This document shows positions 1 to 9,276 of a stretch of DNA of 64,000 nt, one piece after another. The stretch's first letter is position 1. Each line of letters opens with the position of its first letter. The stretch comes from Flavobacterium sp. HJJ (lineage in GTDB: Bacteria; Bacteroidota; Bacteroidia; Flavobacteriales; Flavobacteriaceae): positions 186,001 through 250,000 of the forward strand of contig NZ_JADKPR010000003.1 in NCBI RefSeq assembly GCF_015351475.1, written 5' to 3'. The notes below the pieces were generated by a model. That model was not told the origin of the DNA. It did not search any database and saw only the letters and a list, made by a program, of their open reading frames with translations. The position numbers were made by a program, and so were the translations under genes.

Positions 1-470
1 AAGCGCTGTGAGAATACAAAGTATGTTTATTTTGAAAAACATAATAAAAGAGAATGTACTAAATGCAGGTATAATGAGAGTCCGACAGCAGGTACTCTTT
101 TTCATAGAGTGAAATTTGGAATTCAAAAAGCATTCTGTATAGTCTTTGAAATGGCTTATACCAACCAAGCAGTGTCGTCAATCCATATTGCAAAACGATA
201 TGAAATAACTCAAAAGACTGCATGGTTATTCATTCAAAAAGTAAAACTTGCTATAAAGGCTTCTAAAAAAGATCCTATGAATGACAAACTGCAGATTAAT
301 AATTTTGGGATTGGAAGAACAGAAATAAGTGGAAAGAGTTTTGGACAAAAGTCTGATGCCGTCTGCGATATTACCCTAACAGAGGAAGGGGAAATAAATG
401 AGGCTATAAAGATGTTGTTAATGATTATTCTGCAAAGCCGATAAATCAGCGTTTTATTGGTCTCAAATAG
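1..470 (+). pseudogene. IS1595-like transposase remnant (5' cut by window edge, frameshifted)
   Basis: The frame is open from base 1 and begins with a zinc-ribbon-like stretch (RCENTKYV, then ECTKCRYNESPTAGTLFH) followed by a helical segment (SSIHIAKRYEITQKTAW), the layout of the N-terminal part of IS1595/ISXO2-like transposases. The frame stops at 442-444. A shift near 400-410 continues with KDVVNDYSAKPINQRFIGLK and stops at 468-470. This looks like the true C-terminal peptide, so one indel separates the two parts. The catalytic DDE/DDN core expected between them is almost absent, so an internal deletion is also likely. No terminal inverted repeats could be assigned. The family name is inferred from the motif pattern; inactivity is seen directly. 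Confidence 0.6.
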
Positions 471-475
471 AGTTT

Positions 476-520
476 AAAACTATGCACTTTCAGTGCATCT
501 CGCTTTAGCTTCTAAAAAAG
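476..520 (+). repeat. Dispersed repeat, copy 1 of a degenerate direct-repeat pair
   Basis: AAAACTATG-ACTTT followed by CTTTAGCTTCT and an A-run recurs at 661-700 with scattered differences. The two copies flank the hairpin at 526-575. They resemble short non-coding repeats found downstream of genes in Flavobacterium; that resemblance is from memory. Confidence 0.5.
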
Positions 521-525
521 TTTTT

Positions 526-575
526 GCCATAGATTCACAGATTTTAAAATCATTTTTTATCTGTGAATCTGTGGC
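526..575. repeat. Palindromic hairpin repeat (GCCA...TGGC type)
   Basis: The outer 17 bases on each side (526-542 and 559-575) are inverse complements at 16 of 17 positions, around a 16-base AT-rich loop. The arms contain GATTCACAGAT / ATCTGTGAATC. Related but looser elements beginning TTTTTGCCACTGATTACA occur at about 36710 and 40325. It looks like a dispersed palindromic element and could also serve as a terminator for the upstream transposase remnant. Confidence 0.6.
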
Positions 576-660
576 AAAATTTCATCAATTTTCGCAATCC
601 AATCTTGCAGTTTCAGTCAGCCTAACAATCGAACTCAGGTTATTAGTCTTAAAAAAAGTT

Positions 661-700
661 AAAACTATGTACTTTGCGACATTTCACTTTAGCTTCTGAA
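661..700 (+). repeat. Dispersed repeat, copy 2 of a degenerate direct-repeat pair
   Basis: This is the second copy of the element at 476-520 (AAAACTATGTACTTT, CACTTTAGCTTCTG, A-run). No credible gene lies between the transposase remnant and the regulator that ends at 826; this repeat cluster is all the gap holds. Confidence 0.45.
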
Positions 701-825
701 AATTATTTTCAGTCTTTGAGTCTGCTAAACTAACTCATTAATATTCAGGGTAATATAGAGGTGGTTTGATTCATTTTCTCATTAATATTTTCTGTAAATT
801 CAGTGCTTAACGGCACATTTGTGCT

Positions 826-3800
826 TTAAATATTTGAAACTTTATCAGTCTGTCCATTTTTTTTAAGTTTTTCTTCCATGTACTCTTTTGGTGCTGTTCC
901 ATAGAACTGTTTGAAACTTGTTGAGAATTTAGAAACATTTGAAAAGCCTACAAGGTAAGCCACTTCCGAAATATTCATCTGTTTGGAAGCCAATAGTTCA
1001 CCCGCCTGTTTCAGCCTGATGTTGCGTATGAGATCTCTTGATGACTGATTCGTTAATTCTTTTAATTTCCTGTGCAGATGTACTCTGCTTATTCCAATTT
1101 CAGACGCGATCATTTCTACATTTAAATTTGGATCACTGAGATTGTTATTGACAAAATTCATTATTTTCTGAATTAGTTTTTCGTCAGAGGATTCCATTGT
1201 GATTTTTTTGATTTTATCCTCCTGTGCCTGATTACCGCTGTAATTGTTTTTTAATAATTCTCTTGTTCGGATAAGATTTAGTACCGTCTTTTTTAATATC
1301 TCCATGTTAAACGGCTTGGTAATATAAGCATCTGCACCAATGTTGAGCCCTTCTAGCTGATCATGATCGTGTGAATTTGCAGTTAACAGAATCACAGGAA
1401 TATGATTAATGTTGATGTTTTTCTTTACTTTACGGCAAAATGTGACACCGTCCATTACAGGCATTTTAACATCGCTTATAATAAGATCCAAAGAATCTTT
1501 TAAAACTATTTCCAGAGCCTCTTTACCATTAATACTGGTAACAACTTTGTAATGCGCTGCTAGTTCTTTAAATAAATACTCTCTGATTTCGTCATTGTCA
1601 TCGACAACTAAAATTCTTTTTTTACTAGTTGTACTAATAAAAGACTGATCAACAGGTTCTAATGAAGGTATCTGTAAAGCAGACAAGACCAAATTGTTAA
1701 TTCGCTCATGAGTATCATCCTCATCCTCTTTTTCTACTTCCATATCCTCTGTTCTCATTGGAAGCTGTATAATAAAACGGCATCCCGAAGCTCCAATATT
1801 ATTTTCAGCAGTTATGCTTCCATTGTGGAGTTCAACTATAGATCTTGTTAAGTGCAGACCAATACCAGTACCTTCAGTATGATTCAATCTGCTGTTACTG
1901 GATTGATAAAAGCGGTCAAATATTTTGGCCAGCTCGTTTTCATTTATTCCTATTCCATTGTCAGCAATAGTTATCGTAAAACAGGAAATCTCTTTATTGT
2001 CTTGATATAATTTTGAATCTCCCTCAATAAAAATTTCAATCTTTCCTTCATTAGGCACAAATTTAACTGCATTAGATAGCACATTCTGAATTATCCTGTC
2101 AAAATATTTTGGATCTATCCATGCATATAGCTCAGGCTTTTTGTAATGGAGTTCCAATTCTATATTTTTTGTCTGAATCTGCTCTTCAAACAGCAGACAG
2201 CTTTCCTGTAAGGAGTTTATGATTTCAGTCCGCTTAAGGTTCAGGGATATTTGTCCCTGATCTATTTTACGAACATCCATTACCTGATTGACCAGCTGTA
2301 GTATTTTTTCAGAATTGCGGTGCATTACCATGTACGATTTCTGCCTTGTAATATCATGATCTGTACTCATTAATTTGAGCAGAGGGTTGATAACTAATGA
2401 AATCGGAGATTTTATATCATGCGAAATGTTTGTTAAAAACTGAAGTTTAGCTTCGTTTACCTGCTTGTTCTGTAAATGTTCCTGTAATTTTATTTTAGTT
2501 AATTTTCTTTGATTAATCTGCTGTACAGTAACATATGCTGCGCCAAAAAAGAATGCCCAATAAAACAATTTTGCCCATATCGAAAAATACCATGCAGGAT
2601 GTACAGTTATTGTCAATTGGCGAATCCCCGAATATTTGCCATAGACTTCTGCCTTTACTTTAAAATTATAAGTTCCAGGTTCAAGATTGTTAAATGTGAT
2701 ATTGTTTATGCCTTGCTGCAGTTTATTCCATTTGTTGTTTTCTAAAGAGTAGAAGTAAGTTATATGCCGCTGATTGTTAAAATCCATAGTAGAAAATTCA
2801 ATACTGAATGAATTGTCATCATGCCCCAAATCGACAGTTTTGGCATCAATAAGCGCACTGTTCACTATATCAAACTGATCAGATTTCATGCCTTTTTTTA
2901 CCGATTTATTTTGAATATAAAATCCTGTTATATAGACATTTGTGCTTTTTTCGTTGTATTTTATCATTTCAGGGTCAAAATATGTTACGCCTTTCATTCC
3001 CCCAAAAATGATCTGGCCTCTGCTGTCTTGAAAAGAGGCATTTTTGCTGAACTCATTTCCCTGAATGCCGTCATTAAAATTAAAATTGAAGAATTTTTTG
3101 CTTCGCGGACTGAACCGTGATATCCCGCTGTTAGTGCTGATCCATAGATTGCCGCTTTTATCTGATTGTATAGCAGAAATTATATTGCTGGGTAAATTAT
3201 TATCGGTTGTATAAATAATTGGCTTCCCTTTTATAGGCTGGTAAATAAGTCCCTCAGATGAACCAATCCATAAATTTCCAAGTTTATCCTCATGTAAGTC
3301 GTAAATTATTTTTTTTGGAAATGTATGGTTTAGCAAGCCTTTTTTAATGAAGGTCTTAGTTTTCAGATCCATGCAGTACAGTCCGTCATAAGTTCCAATA
3401 TAAAGTTTATTGTTTTTAGCAGGCAAAAGACAGTTCACACACCAATTTCCTAAGGTATTTTTACTGTCTTTTGAATTATAGTCTGCAACTTTATGTGTAG
3501 TGAGATCCATGCAGTACAGCCCAGATCCAAGAGTGCCTATCCATAATTGTTTTTTCTGATCTTCGACCAGACTGTAAATGTTTTCTACAGGTTTATTTTC
3601 TTTGCTTAAAATAGTATTTATAAAATCAAATTGGTTCGTGCTGCGGTTAAGTTTGGCCAGCCCATGCAGGTAAGTTCCAATCCATAAATCATCATTTGAG
3701 TCTTCAAAAATGCACATAATCGCCAGCCGGCTGAAACCATTTTTTTCAAAAGTGTAATGGTATTTTTTTTTATTCTTATCTGTAATGCCATAAAGACCGC

Positions 3801-4902
3801 CACCGTCAGTTCCTACCCATAAAATACCTTTTCTATCTCGGAACACTGACATCACGCAGCTTGAACCAATAATGTTGTTGTTTACGGATTGGTATCCTAT
3901 ATAGTTAAAATTATTTTCTTTTGGAGGAATCTGCAGTACTCCCTTTTGATATAGTCCCATCCAAAGATTTCCTGCCCGGTCTTTAAGTATAGAGTGCACT
4001 TTGGACATTGAAAAATCAAAATTGGCAACATTAAAGTTAGCTACTGAAAGCTTCTTTTTTTCAGAATCATAATTATACAATCCCATTCCGTCTGTTCCCA
4101 CAAGGATTTGATCATTTTTAATCAGAAATAATTTTTTGATAGGGAGCGATTTTGAATCTAAAAAGGATTCAAATTTCTGTTCAGATCTGTTGTAAATAAA
4201 AAGACCATTGTTAAGCGTACCTAAAAATAAGTTTCCTTTTTTATCTTCGCAAATACTGGTAATGTTGGTCAGATGATCTTTTAAAAGGATAAATTGTTTT
4301 AAGTTATTATTGCTGTCAATTCTCCAAAGTCCTCTGTCCTGAGTTAAAATCCATAAATTTTGATTCTTGTCTTCATAAAGATCGTGGATCATCGTTGTAG
4401 AAATCTGGATATCGAGATGTTTTGCGGCCAGGTTCTTTTTTTTAGAATCAATTTTAAAAATACCATAGCCTGAAGATCCTACTAAAATGTCACCATTTTT
4501 TCGCTGTATCATACAGCTGACATGAGGACTAAATTTTGTATCAGTATTACCAGTCATCGGAACATCCGTAAAAGAGTCCGTTGCATGATTGTAGATCTGC
4601 AACCCATCAATAAAACCAAAAAATAAATTCTTGTTTCTGTCTTCAAAAATTGATTTTATGTAGTTATTATGAACAGTTCCGGCAGTATTTTTTCTGCGTT
4701 TGTAGATAACAAACTTTGCTCCATCATAACGATTTAAACCATCTTCGGTAGCAATCCAGATATATCCCTTACTGTCTTGATACATAGAGTTTATAAGACT
4801 GCTTGATAACTGCGAATCTGAAGTATATAATATTCCTGATTGAGACTGTACTCGGCAGGAAATAAACAGTGCTATAATTATTACTATTTTAAAGATTTTC
4901 AT
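826..4902 (-). CDS. Hybrid two-component system sensor/regulator (periplasmic propeller, HK, REC, AraC)
   Basis: A single polypeptide of 1358 residues fuses sensor, kinase, receiver and DNA-binding output. In order: signal sequence (1-20), beta-propeller repeats of the Reg_prop type with recurring NLWIGT/LWVGTDGGGLY motifs (about 30-660), a Y_Y_Y immunoglobulin-like domain (about 690-760), one membrane span (about 771-795), HisKA with phospho-acceptor His828 in NISHDIKSP, HATPase with DNGIGI and GTGIGL boxes, a receiver with Asp1144 in DLIISDVKMP, and a C-terminal AraC-type HTH (about 1255-1345). This is the HTCS family that Bacteroidota use to sense oligosaccharides in the periplasm and switch on polysaccharide-utilisation loci. 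The ligand is unknown; the neighbouring hemicellulase block suggests a xylan-derived oligosaccharide. Its promoter must lie in the gap on its upstream side. Confidence 0.95.
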   Translation of the reverse strand: MKIFKIVIIIALFISCRVQSQSGILYTSDSQLSSSLINSMYQDSKGYIWIATEDGLNRYDGAKFVIYKRRKNTAGTVHNNYIKSIFEDRNKNLFFGFIDGLQIYNHATDSFTDVPMTGNTDTKFSPHVSCMIQRKNGDILVGSSGYGIFKIDSKKKNLAAKHLDIQISTTMIHDLYEDKNQNLWILTQDRGLWRIDSNNNLKQFILLKDHLTNITSICEDKKGNLFLGTLNNGLFIYNRSEQKFESFLDSKSLPIKKLFLIKNDQILVGTDGMGLYNYDSEKKKLSVANFNVANFDFSMSKVHSILKDRAGNLWMGLYQKGVLQIPPKENNFNYIGYQSVNNNIIGSSCVMSVFRDRKGILWVGTDGGGLYGITDKNKKKYHYTFEKNGFSRLAIMCIFEDSNDDLWIGTYLHGLAKLNRSTNQFDFINTILSKENKPVENIYSLVEDQKKQLWIGTLGSGLYCMDLTTHKVADYNSKDSKNTLGNWCVNCLLPAKNNKLYIGTYDGLYCMDLKTKTFIKKGLLNHTFPKKIIYDLHEDKLGNLWIGSSEGLIYQPIKGKPIIYTTDNNLPSNIISAIQSDKSGNLWISTNSGISRFSPRSKKFFNFNFNDGIQGNEFSKNASFQDSRGQIIFGGMKGVTYFDPEMIKYNEKSTNVYITGFYIQNKSVKKGMKSDQFDIVNSALIDAKTVDLGHDDNSFSIEFSTMDFNNQRHITYFYSLENNKWNKLQQGINNITFNNLEPGTYNFKVKAEVYGKYSGIRQLTITVHPAWYFSIWAKLFYWAFFFGAAYVTVQQINQRKLTKIKLQEHLQNKQVNEAKLQFLTNISHDIKSPISLVINPLLKLMSTDHDITRQKSYMVMHRNSEKILQLVNQVMDVRKIDQGQISLNLKRTEIINSLQESCLLFEEQIQTKNIELELHYKKPELYAWIDPKYFDRIIQNVLSNAVKFVPNEGKIEIFIEGDSKLYQDNKEISCFTITIADNGIGINENELAKIFDRFYQSSNSRLNHTEGTGIGLHLTRSIVELHNGSITAENNIGASGCRFIIQLPMRTEDMEVEKEDEDDTHERINNLVLSALQIPSLEPVDQSFISTTSKKRILVVDDNDEIREYLFKELAAHYKVVTSINGKEALEIVLKDSLDLIISDVKMPVMDGVTFCRKVKKNININHIPVILLTANSHDHDQLEGLNIGADAYITKPFNMEILKKTVLNLIRTRELLKNNYSGNQAQEDKIKKITMESSDEKLIQKIMNFVNNNLSDPNLNVEMIASEIGISRVHLHRKLKELTNQSSRDLIRNIRLKQAGELLASKQMNISEVAYLVGFSNVSKFSTSFKQFYGTAPKEYMEEKLKKNGQTDKVSNI

Positions 4903-5587
4903 GAAAATAATAGGTTAGAAAATTTTAATCTAAAAACGAGAGTCTTCTTAAAAACTGCTTGCAGAAGACAAGTTATAAAATGGTGAATATAGAAATCTGT
5001 AAACGTACTAAAGCATAAAAACGAACAACCCGATGTACTATCCCATATAAATTAAATTTAAAAATAGTCCATTTTGATTGCTTTATAATAGGCGGGCATC
5101 TTTAAAAAAAATAAGGCTGAGCCTATTCGGAATAGCTTACTTTCCTTTTAAGAAAAAGTAATGAACTTTTATATAGTCCGGTTACAGAGCGTAAAAAATT
5201 ATTTAATGAGAATGATACTTAAAAATTGTTTTTTACATAATAGTCTAATTGACTACAATTTTAAGGGATATATTTTATATCAGCAAATTTTTCTTAAATA
5301 AGCGTTTGTTTTTTCTTGTATTTGACTCAAAATTTTAGTATTATAATTCTATTTTATTTAATGAAATCATAAAAATAATTAATAATATTTAATTTCTGTT
5401 TACAAATGTATAAAATACATTTAATTTATATGATAACTTTGTTTTTTATTGATAATTGTGTAATTTTTATCTAAATATTTTTTTAGGTGTAATTTCTGTT
5501 TAAAACTAGATTGCTGTTGATGTTCTATTTTGGTTTTTGTCAAAAGGCGGTATTGGTCAGCTTTGTAAATAACAATATGTTTTGCTT
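4903..5587. other. AT-rich intergenic gap upstream of the hybrid regulator
   Basis: No plausible gene is seen here. Two small inverted repeats are visible: GTCTTCT/AGAAGAC at 4942-4948 and 4963-4969, just upstream of the regulator start and probably in its leader, and AATAGGC/GCCTATT at 5087-5093 and 5121-5127. The rest is low-complexity AT sequence. It must contain the promoter of the hybrid regulator and the 3' end of the Nudix-gene transcript. No exact flavobacterial TTTG/TAnnTTTG promoter could be fixed. Confidence 0.5.
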
Positions 5588-6307
5588 TTAGAATTCGAAA
5601 CTGAATCCCTTTTTTGTTAGTTTTTCGTAAATTTCAGTATCAAATTCATACAGCTGCGCAGCTCTGTATTTAGTGTTCTGCTGTTTCTCGGGGAGGGTTT
5701 TAAGTAGTTTCATATTCAGGAATTTACGTCTAAAGTTGGGTTTGTCCATTTCGTATCCTAAAATTTCTTCATACAAATGCATAAGTTCAAGTAAGGTGAA
5801 TTTGTTCGGAAGTAATGAAAAACCGATAGGTGCTTTTTTGACTTTTTTTCTAAGTTTTTTAAGGGCATACTCTAGTATTTGACTGTGATCGAAGGCTAGT
5901 TCGGGTATTTCTTTAATGTTGTACCATTTTGCGTCAGAGATGTTTCCTCCTGCAGTGATGCTGTAATCTGTGCTTTTGATTACTGCATAGTAGCCGATAG
6001 TGATTACACGCGCCGCAGGATAACGGTCTGGTGCGCCAAAAGCTTTTAGCTGTTTGAGGTAAATTTTGTCAAGACCTGTGATTTTTTTGAGCAGTCTGTG
6101 TGCGGCGCCTTTTATATGTTCTTTTTCAGTAATCCACCCGCCGGGAAGGCCCCATTGGCCTATTGATACTCCTTCACCGTGCTGTACAAGAAGTATTTTG
6201 AGGCTTCCGCTGTCATAGCCAAATACTGCACAGTCAATGGTGATGTCTCTCATTACCCATGTAGTTTCATTTCTGTCAATTTTTTTCTTTTTTTTCTTTT
6301 CTTCCAC
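5588..6307 (-). CDS. Nudix-fold transcriptional regulator with winged helix (AraR/NrtR-like)
   Basis: The 239-residue protein has a Nudix domain (about 20-150) followed by a winged-helix region (about 155-239, FTLLELMHLYEEILG, FRRKFLNMKLL). In the Nudix box, G57 and E63 are kept but the catalytic RE..EE glutamates are replaced: R71 is followed by Leu72, and positions 75-76 are Lys-Ile. The protein is therefore unlikely to hydrolyse nucleotides and fits the regulator class in which the Nudix fold binds a ligand, such as the L-arabinose-responsive AraR described in gut Bacteroides. It is divergent from the hemicellulase block, which contains several likely arabinofuranosidases, so an arabinose-sensing repressor of that block is a reasonable inference. 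The N-terminus is unusually lysine-rich (MEEKKKKKK). Confidence 0.85.
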   Translation of the reverse strand: MEEKKKKKKIDRNETTWVMRDITIDCAVFGYDSGSLKILLVQHGEGVSIGQWGLPGGWITEKEHIKGAAHRLLKKITGLDKIYLKQLKAFGAPDRYPAARVITIGYYAVIKSTDYSITAGGNISDAKWYNIKEIPELAFDHSQILEYALKKLRKKVKKAPIGFSLLPNKFTLLELMHLYEEILGYEMDKPNFRRKFLNMKLLKTLPEKQQNTKYRAAQLYEFDTEIYEKLTKKGFSFEF

Positions 6308-6782
6308 TATAAAAGTCTTTTTTTTCTAAAATAAAATCTGCGGTAGTGTGATTTATAAAGCAAAAATATTAAAAACTTACTATATATTGTCAATGTGACT
6401 ATATTAAAATTCGAATTAGTCCTTTTTTTTTGCTGAAAATGTAATAATGGTACAAAGAACACTTAATTTCTTTTACATTAAAAAAAATGATATATTTTTA
6501 CACAATCGTTTGTGTTTGCTATTTTTTTAAACATTATTCATTTTTATGTATATAATTTTATTAATTCATTTGATAAATAGCTGTTTTTTTAAATGCAATT
6601 TTTTGTAAAAAGTACTTGAGTTTGATAATCATTTATAATTTTTAGAAGACCGTCATAATAAATTATTGTCAGAAATAAGTAGCAAAAAATTGACTTGAAC
6701 AGATAAGCAGTTATGATCCAAACAATATAAATGCATCCAGATGATGGATATATTCTGAAATCAGATTAATTAATTATTTGTA
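6308..6782. promoter_or_regulatory. Divergent control region between Nudix regulator and hemicellulase block
   Basis: The 475-base AT-rich gap separates the minus-strand Nudix regulator from the first plus-strand glycoside hydrolase and holds no gene. It must contain both divergent promoters. The one clear dyad is at 6500-6515; ATTCGAAT near 6408 is a short palindrome. No exact TTTG/TAnnTTTG promoter pair was identified. Confidence 0.5.
6500..6515. promoter_or_regulatory. Candidate operator: perfect 6-bp inverted repeat ACACAA-N4-TTGTGT
   Basis: ACACAATCGTTTGTGT has perfect 6-base arms around a 4-base centre. It lies between the divergent Nudix-type regulator and the GH95 gene, where an autoregulating repressor would bind. 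Assignment to that regulator is inference; the dyad itself is seen directly. Confidence 0.35.
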
Positions 6783-9239
6783 ATGAAAACTTTTTTTTTA
6801 ACATTCCTGCTTTTTGGATTTTCTGTGTACTCACAGGAAGACAGAAATCTTAAACTTTGGTACAATCAGCCTTCGGGAGAAACATGGGAAAATGCGCTGC
6901 CGATAGGTAATGGTTTTCTTGGTGCTATGGTATATGGTAATGCTGAACATGAAATTATTCAGTTGAATGAGAATACGGTATGGAGTGGCGGTCCCAATAG
7001 AAATGACAATCCAAATGCTTTGGCAGCTTTGCCGGAAATTCAAAAAATGATTTTTGAAGGAAAATATAAAGAAGCTGAAGAATTAAGTAACAAAGCATTT
7101 ATTTCAAAGAAGTCTCAGGGACAGATGTTTCAGCCAGTTGGAAATCTTAATTTATACTTTAAAGGCCATGAAAAATATTCTGATTACAGGAGGGAACTCG
7201 ATATAGAAAAGGCAGTTTCGAAAACCAGTTATGAGGCTGATGGTGTGAAATATACGCGAGAGGCTTTTGTGTCATTTGCAGACAGAGTAATAGTAATGAG
7301 AATTACAGCTAATAAAAAAGGGAGCATTTCATTTGCAGCAAGCTATACTTCGCCTCATAAAATAAAGAATTTTGCAGTAAACAATTCAAAAGATCTCGAA
7401 ATTACCGGAACTGCAAGTGACCACGAAGGTGTAGCGGGGCTGATTAAATTTAAAGGTATAACCCGTATTAAATTAGACAGCGGAAAATTATCTGAATCAG
7501 ACGGAATGCTTACCGTTAAAGAGGCAAATGCTGTTACAATCGTTATTTCTATAGCAACTAATTTTAATAATTATCATGATGTAAGCGCTAATGAAGGACA
7601 GCGTGATGCTGATTATTTGAATAAAGCTGCCGGTAAATCGTATGAGTCATTAAAAAATGCTCATATTGCTGCTTACCAAAAATATTTTAATCGTGTTAAA
7701 CTTGATTTAGGAACAACTCCTGCCGCAGATCTGCCTACAGATGAACGATTGAAGAATTTTAGAAATGTAAATGATCCGCAATTTGCAGCATTATATTATC
7801 AGTATGGGCGCTACTTGCTTATATCATCTTCACAGCCTGGAGGACAGCCGGCTAATCTGCAGGGCATTTGGAATGGAAGTCTTCATCCTGCTTGGGATAG
7901 TAAATATACCATTAATATAAATGCAGAAATGAATTACTGGCCTGCTGAAAAAACAAATCTTTCAGAGCTGCATGCCCCTTTTTTACAGATGGTAAAAGAT
8001 TTATCAGTAACGGGACAGGAAACTGCTAAAACGATGTATGGAACAAGAGGATGGATGGCACATCACAATACTGATATTTGGCGGGCTACTGGTGCTGTGG
8101 ATGGTGCTTTCTGGGGGCTTTGGACTGCAGGAGGAGGATGGGCCAGCCAGCATTTGTGGGAGCATTATCTTTACACTGGTGATAAAACATTTTTAGCAGC
8201 TGTTTACCCGGTAATAAAAGGTGCTGCTTTGTTTTATGCCGATTTTCTGATTGAACATCCAAAATACAAATGGCTGGTAGTAAATCCAGGGAATTCACCA
8301 GAAAATGCACCAAAAGCACATAACGGCTCATCACTTGATGCAGGGACAACTATGGATAATCAAATCGTTTATGATGTTTTTACTGCAACAATTCAGGCAG
8401 CACAAACTTTAAAAGAGGATAATCCTTTAATAGACACTTTGAAACAGCTTCGCAATCGACTGGCTCCAATGCATATAGGGAAATACAGCCAGCTGCAGGA
8501 ATGGTTAGACGATATTGATGATCCTAAAGATAATCACCGGCATGTGTCCCACTTATATGGATTATTTCCTTCTAATCAGATTTCTGCCTATAGAACACCT
8601 AAATTATTCGCAGCTGCAAAAAACACCTTACTGCAGCGCGGAGACGTATCAACGGGATGGAGTATGGGCTGGAAAATAAACTGGTGGGCAAAACTGCAGG
8701 ATGGAAACCATGCTTATTCTCTTATAAAAAATCAATTGACCCCATTAGGTGTAAATGCTGGCGGGGGCGGAACGTATAATAATCTTTTTGATGCGCATCC
8801 TCCATTTCAGATTGACGGGAATTTTGGGTGTACTTCGGGAATTACAGAAATGCTGGTTCAAAGTTCAGATGGAGCGGTTCATCTGCTTCCCGCATTGCCT
8901 GATGCCTGGCCTGATGGCAGTGTTGAAGGAATACGTGCTCGGGGCGGTTTTGAAATTGCTGAGATGAAATGGAAAGATTCTAAAATTACAAAATTAGTTA
9001 TCAAATCAGCACTTGGCGGGAACTTAAGATTACGCCTGCCAAATGCTATGAAACAAAAGTCAGGAGAGGAATTAGCAGCTACAAATGGAGAAAATCCTAA
9101 CCCGTTTTATTTTACAGATGAAACGGCATCACCTATTGTGTCTGAAAATTCTAATATAAAACCACTGGAGCTTAAACCTACAGTTTTGGTTGACTTTTTA
9201 ACAAAAAAAAACGGTGTTTATACATTCGTCAGCAAATAA
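6783..9239 (+). CDS. GH95 alpha-L-fucosidase / alpha-L-galactosidase
   Basis: This secreted protein of 818 residues (signal peptide about 1-17, ending YSQ) starts with the GH95 N-terminal beta-domain signature (LWYNQPSGETWENALPIGNG, LNENTVWSGGP) and continues into the (alpha/alpha)6 catalytic barrel. The NINAEMNYWP segment carries the paired asparagines of the family, RHVSHLYGLFP follows, and FQIDGNFG carries Asp678, equivalent to the conserved general-base region. GH95 enzymes remove alpha-1,2-fucose or, in xylan loci of Bacteroides, alpha-L-galactose from complex glucuronoarabinoxylan. In this context alpha-L-galactosidase is at least as likely as fucosidase. It is the first gene of a long same-strand block and so probably lies nearest the regulated promoter. 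Confidence 0.9.
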   Translation: MKTFFLTFLLFGFSVYSQEDRNLKLWYNQPSGETWENALPIGNGFLGAMVYGNAEHEIIQLNENTVWSGGPNRNDNPNALAALPEIQKMIFEGKYKEAEELSNKAFISKKSQGQMFQPVGNLNLYFKGHEKYSDYRRELDIEKAVSKTSYEADGVKYTREAFVSFADRVIVMRITANKKGSISFAASYTSPHKIKNFAVNNSKDLEITGTASDHEGVAGLIKFKGITRIKLDSGKLSESDGMLTVKEANAVTIVISIATNFNNYHDVSANEGQRDADYLNKAAGKSYESLKNAHIAAYQKYFNRVKLDLGTTPAADLPTDERLKNFRNVNDPQFAALYYQYGRYLLISSSQPGGQPANLQGIWNGSLHPAWDSKYTININAEMNYWPAEKTNLSELHAPFLQMVKDLSVTGQETAKTMYGTRGWMAHHNTDIWRATGAVDGAFWGLWTAGGGWASQHLWEHYLYTGDKTFLAAVYPVIKGAALFYADFLIEHPKYKWLVVNPGNSPENAPKAHNGSSLDAGTTMDNQIVYDVFTATIQAAQTLKEDNPLIDTLKQLRNRLAPMHIGKYSQLQEWLDDIDDPKDNHRHVSHLYGLFPSNQISAYRTPKLFAAAKNTLLQRGDVSTGWSMGWKINWWAKLQDGNHAYSLIKNQLTPLGVNAGGGGTYNNLFDAHPPFQIDGNFGCTSGITEMLVQSSDGAVHLLPALPDAWPDGSVEGIRARGGFEIAEMKWKDSKITKLVIKSALGGNLRLRLPNAMKQKSGEELAATNGENPNPFYFTDETASPIVSENSNIKPLELKPTVLVDFLTKKNGVYTFVSK

Positions 9240-9276
9240 AAAAATACACAGTCCAAATTGAACTGAGAAGAGAGAT

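Noticed and set aside
493..699. A 68-codon plus-strand frame in the left spacer
   Set aside because: It runs straight through the palindrome and both repeat copies, has no recognisable start context or domain, and is explained by repeats.
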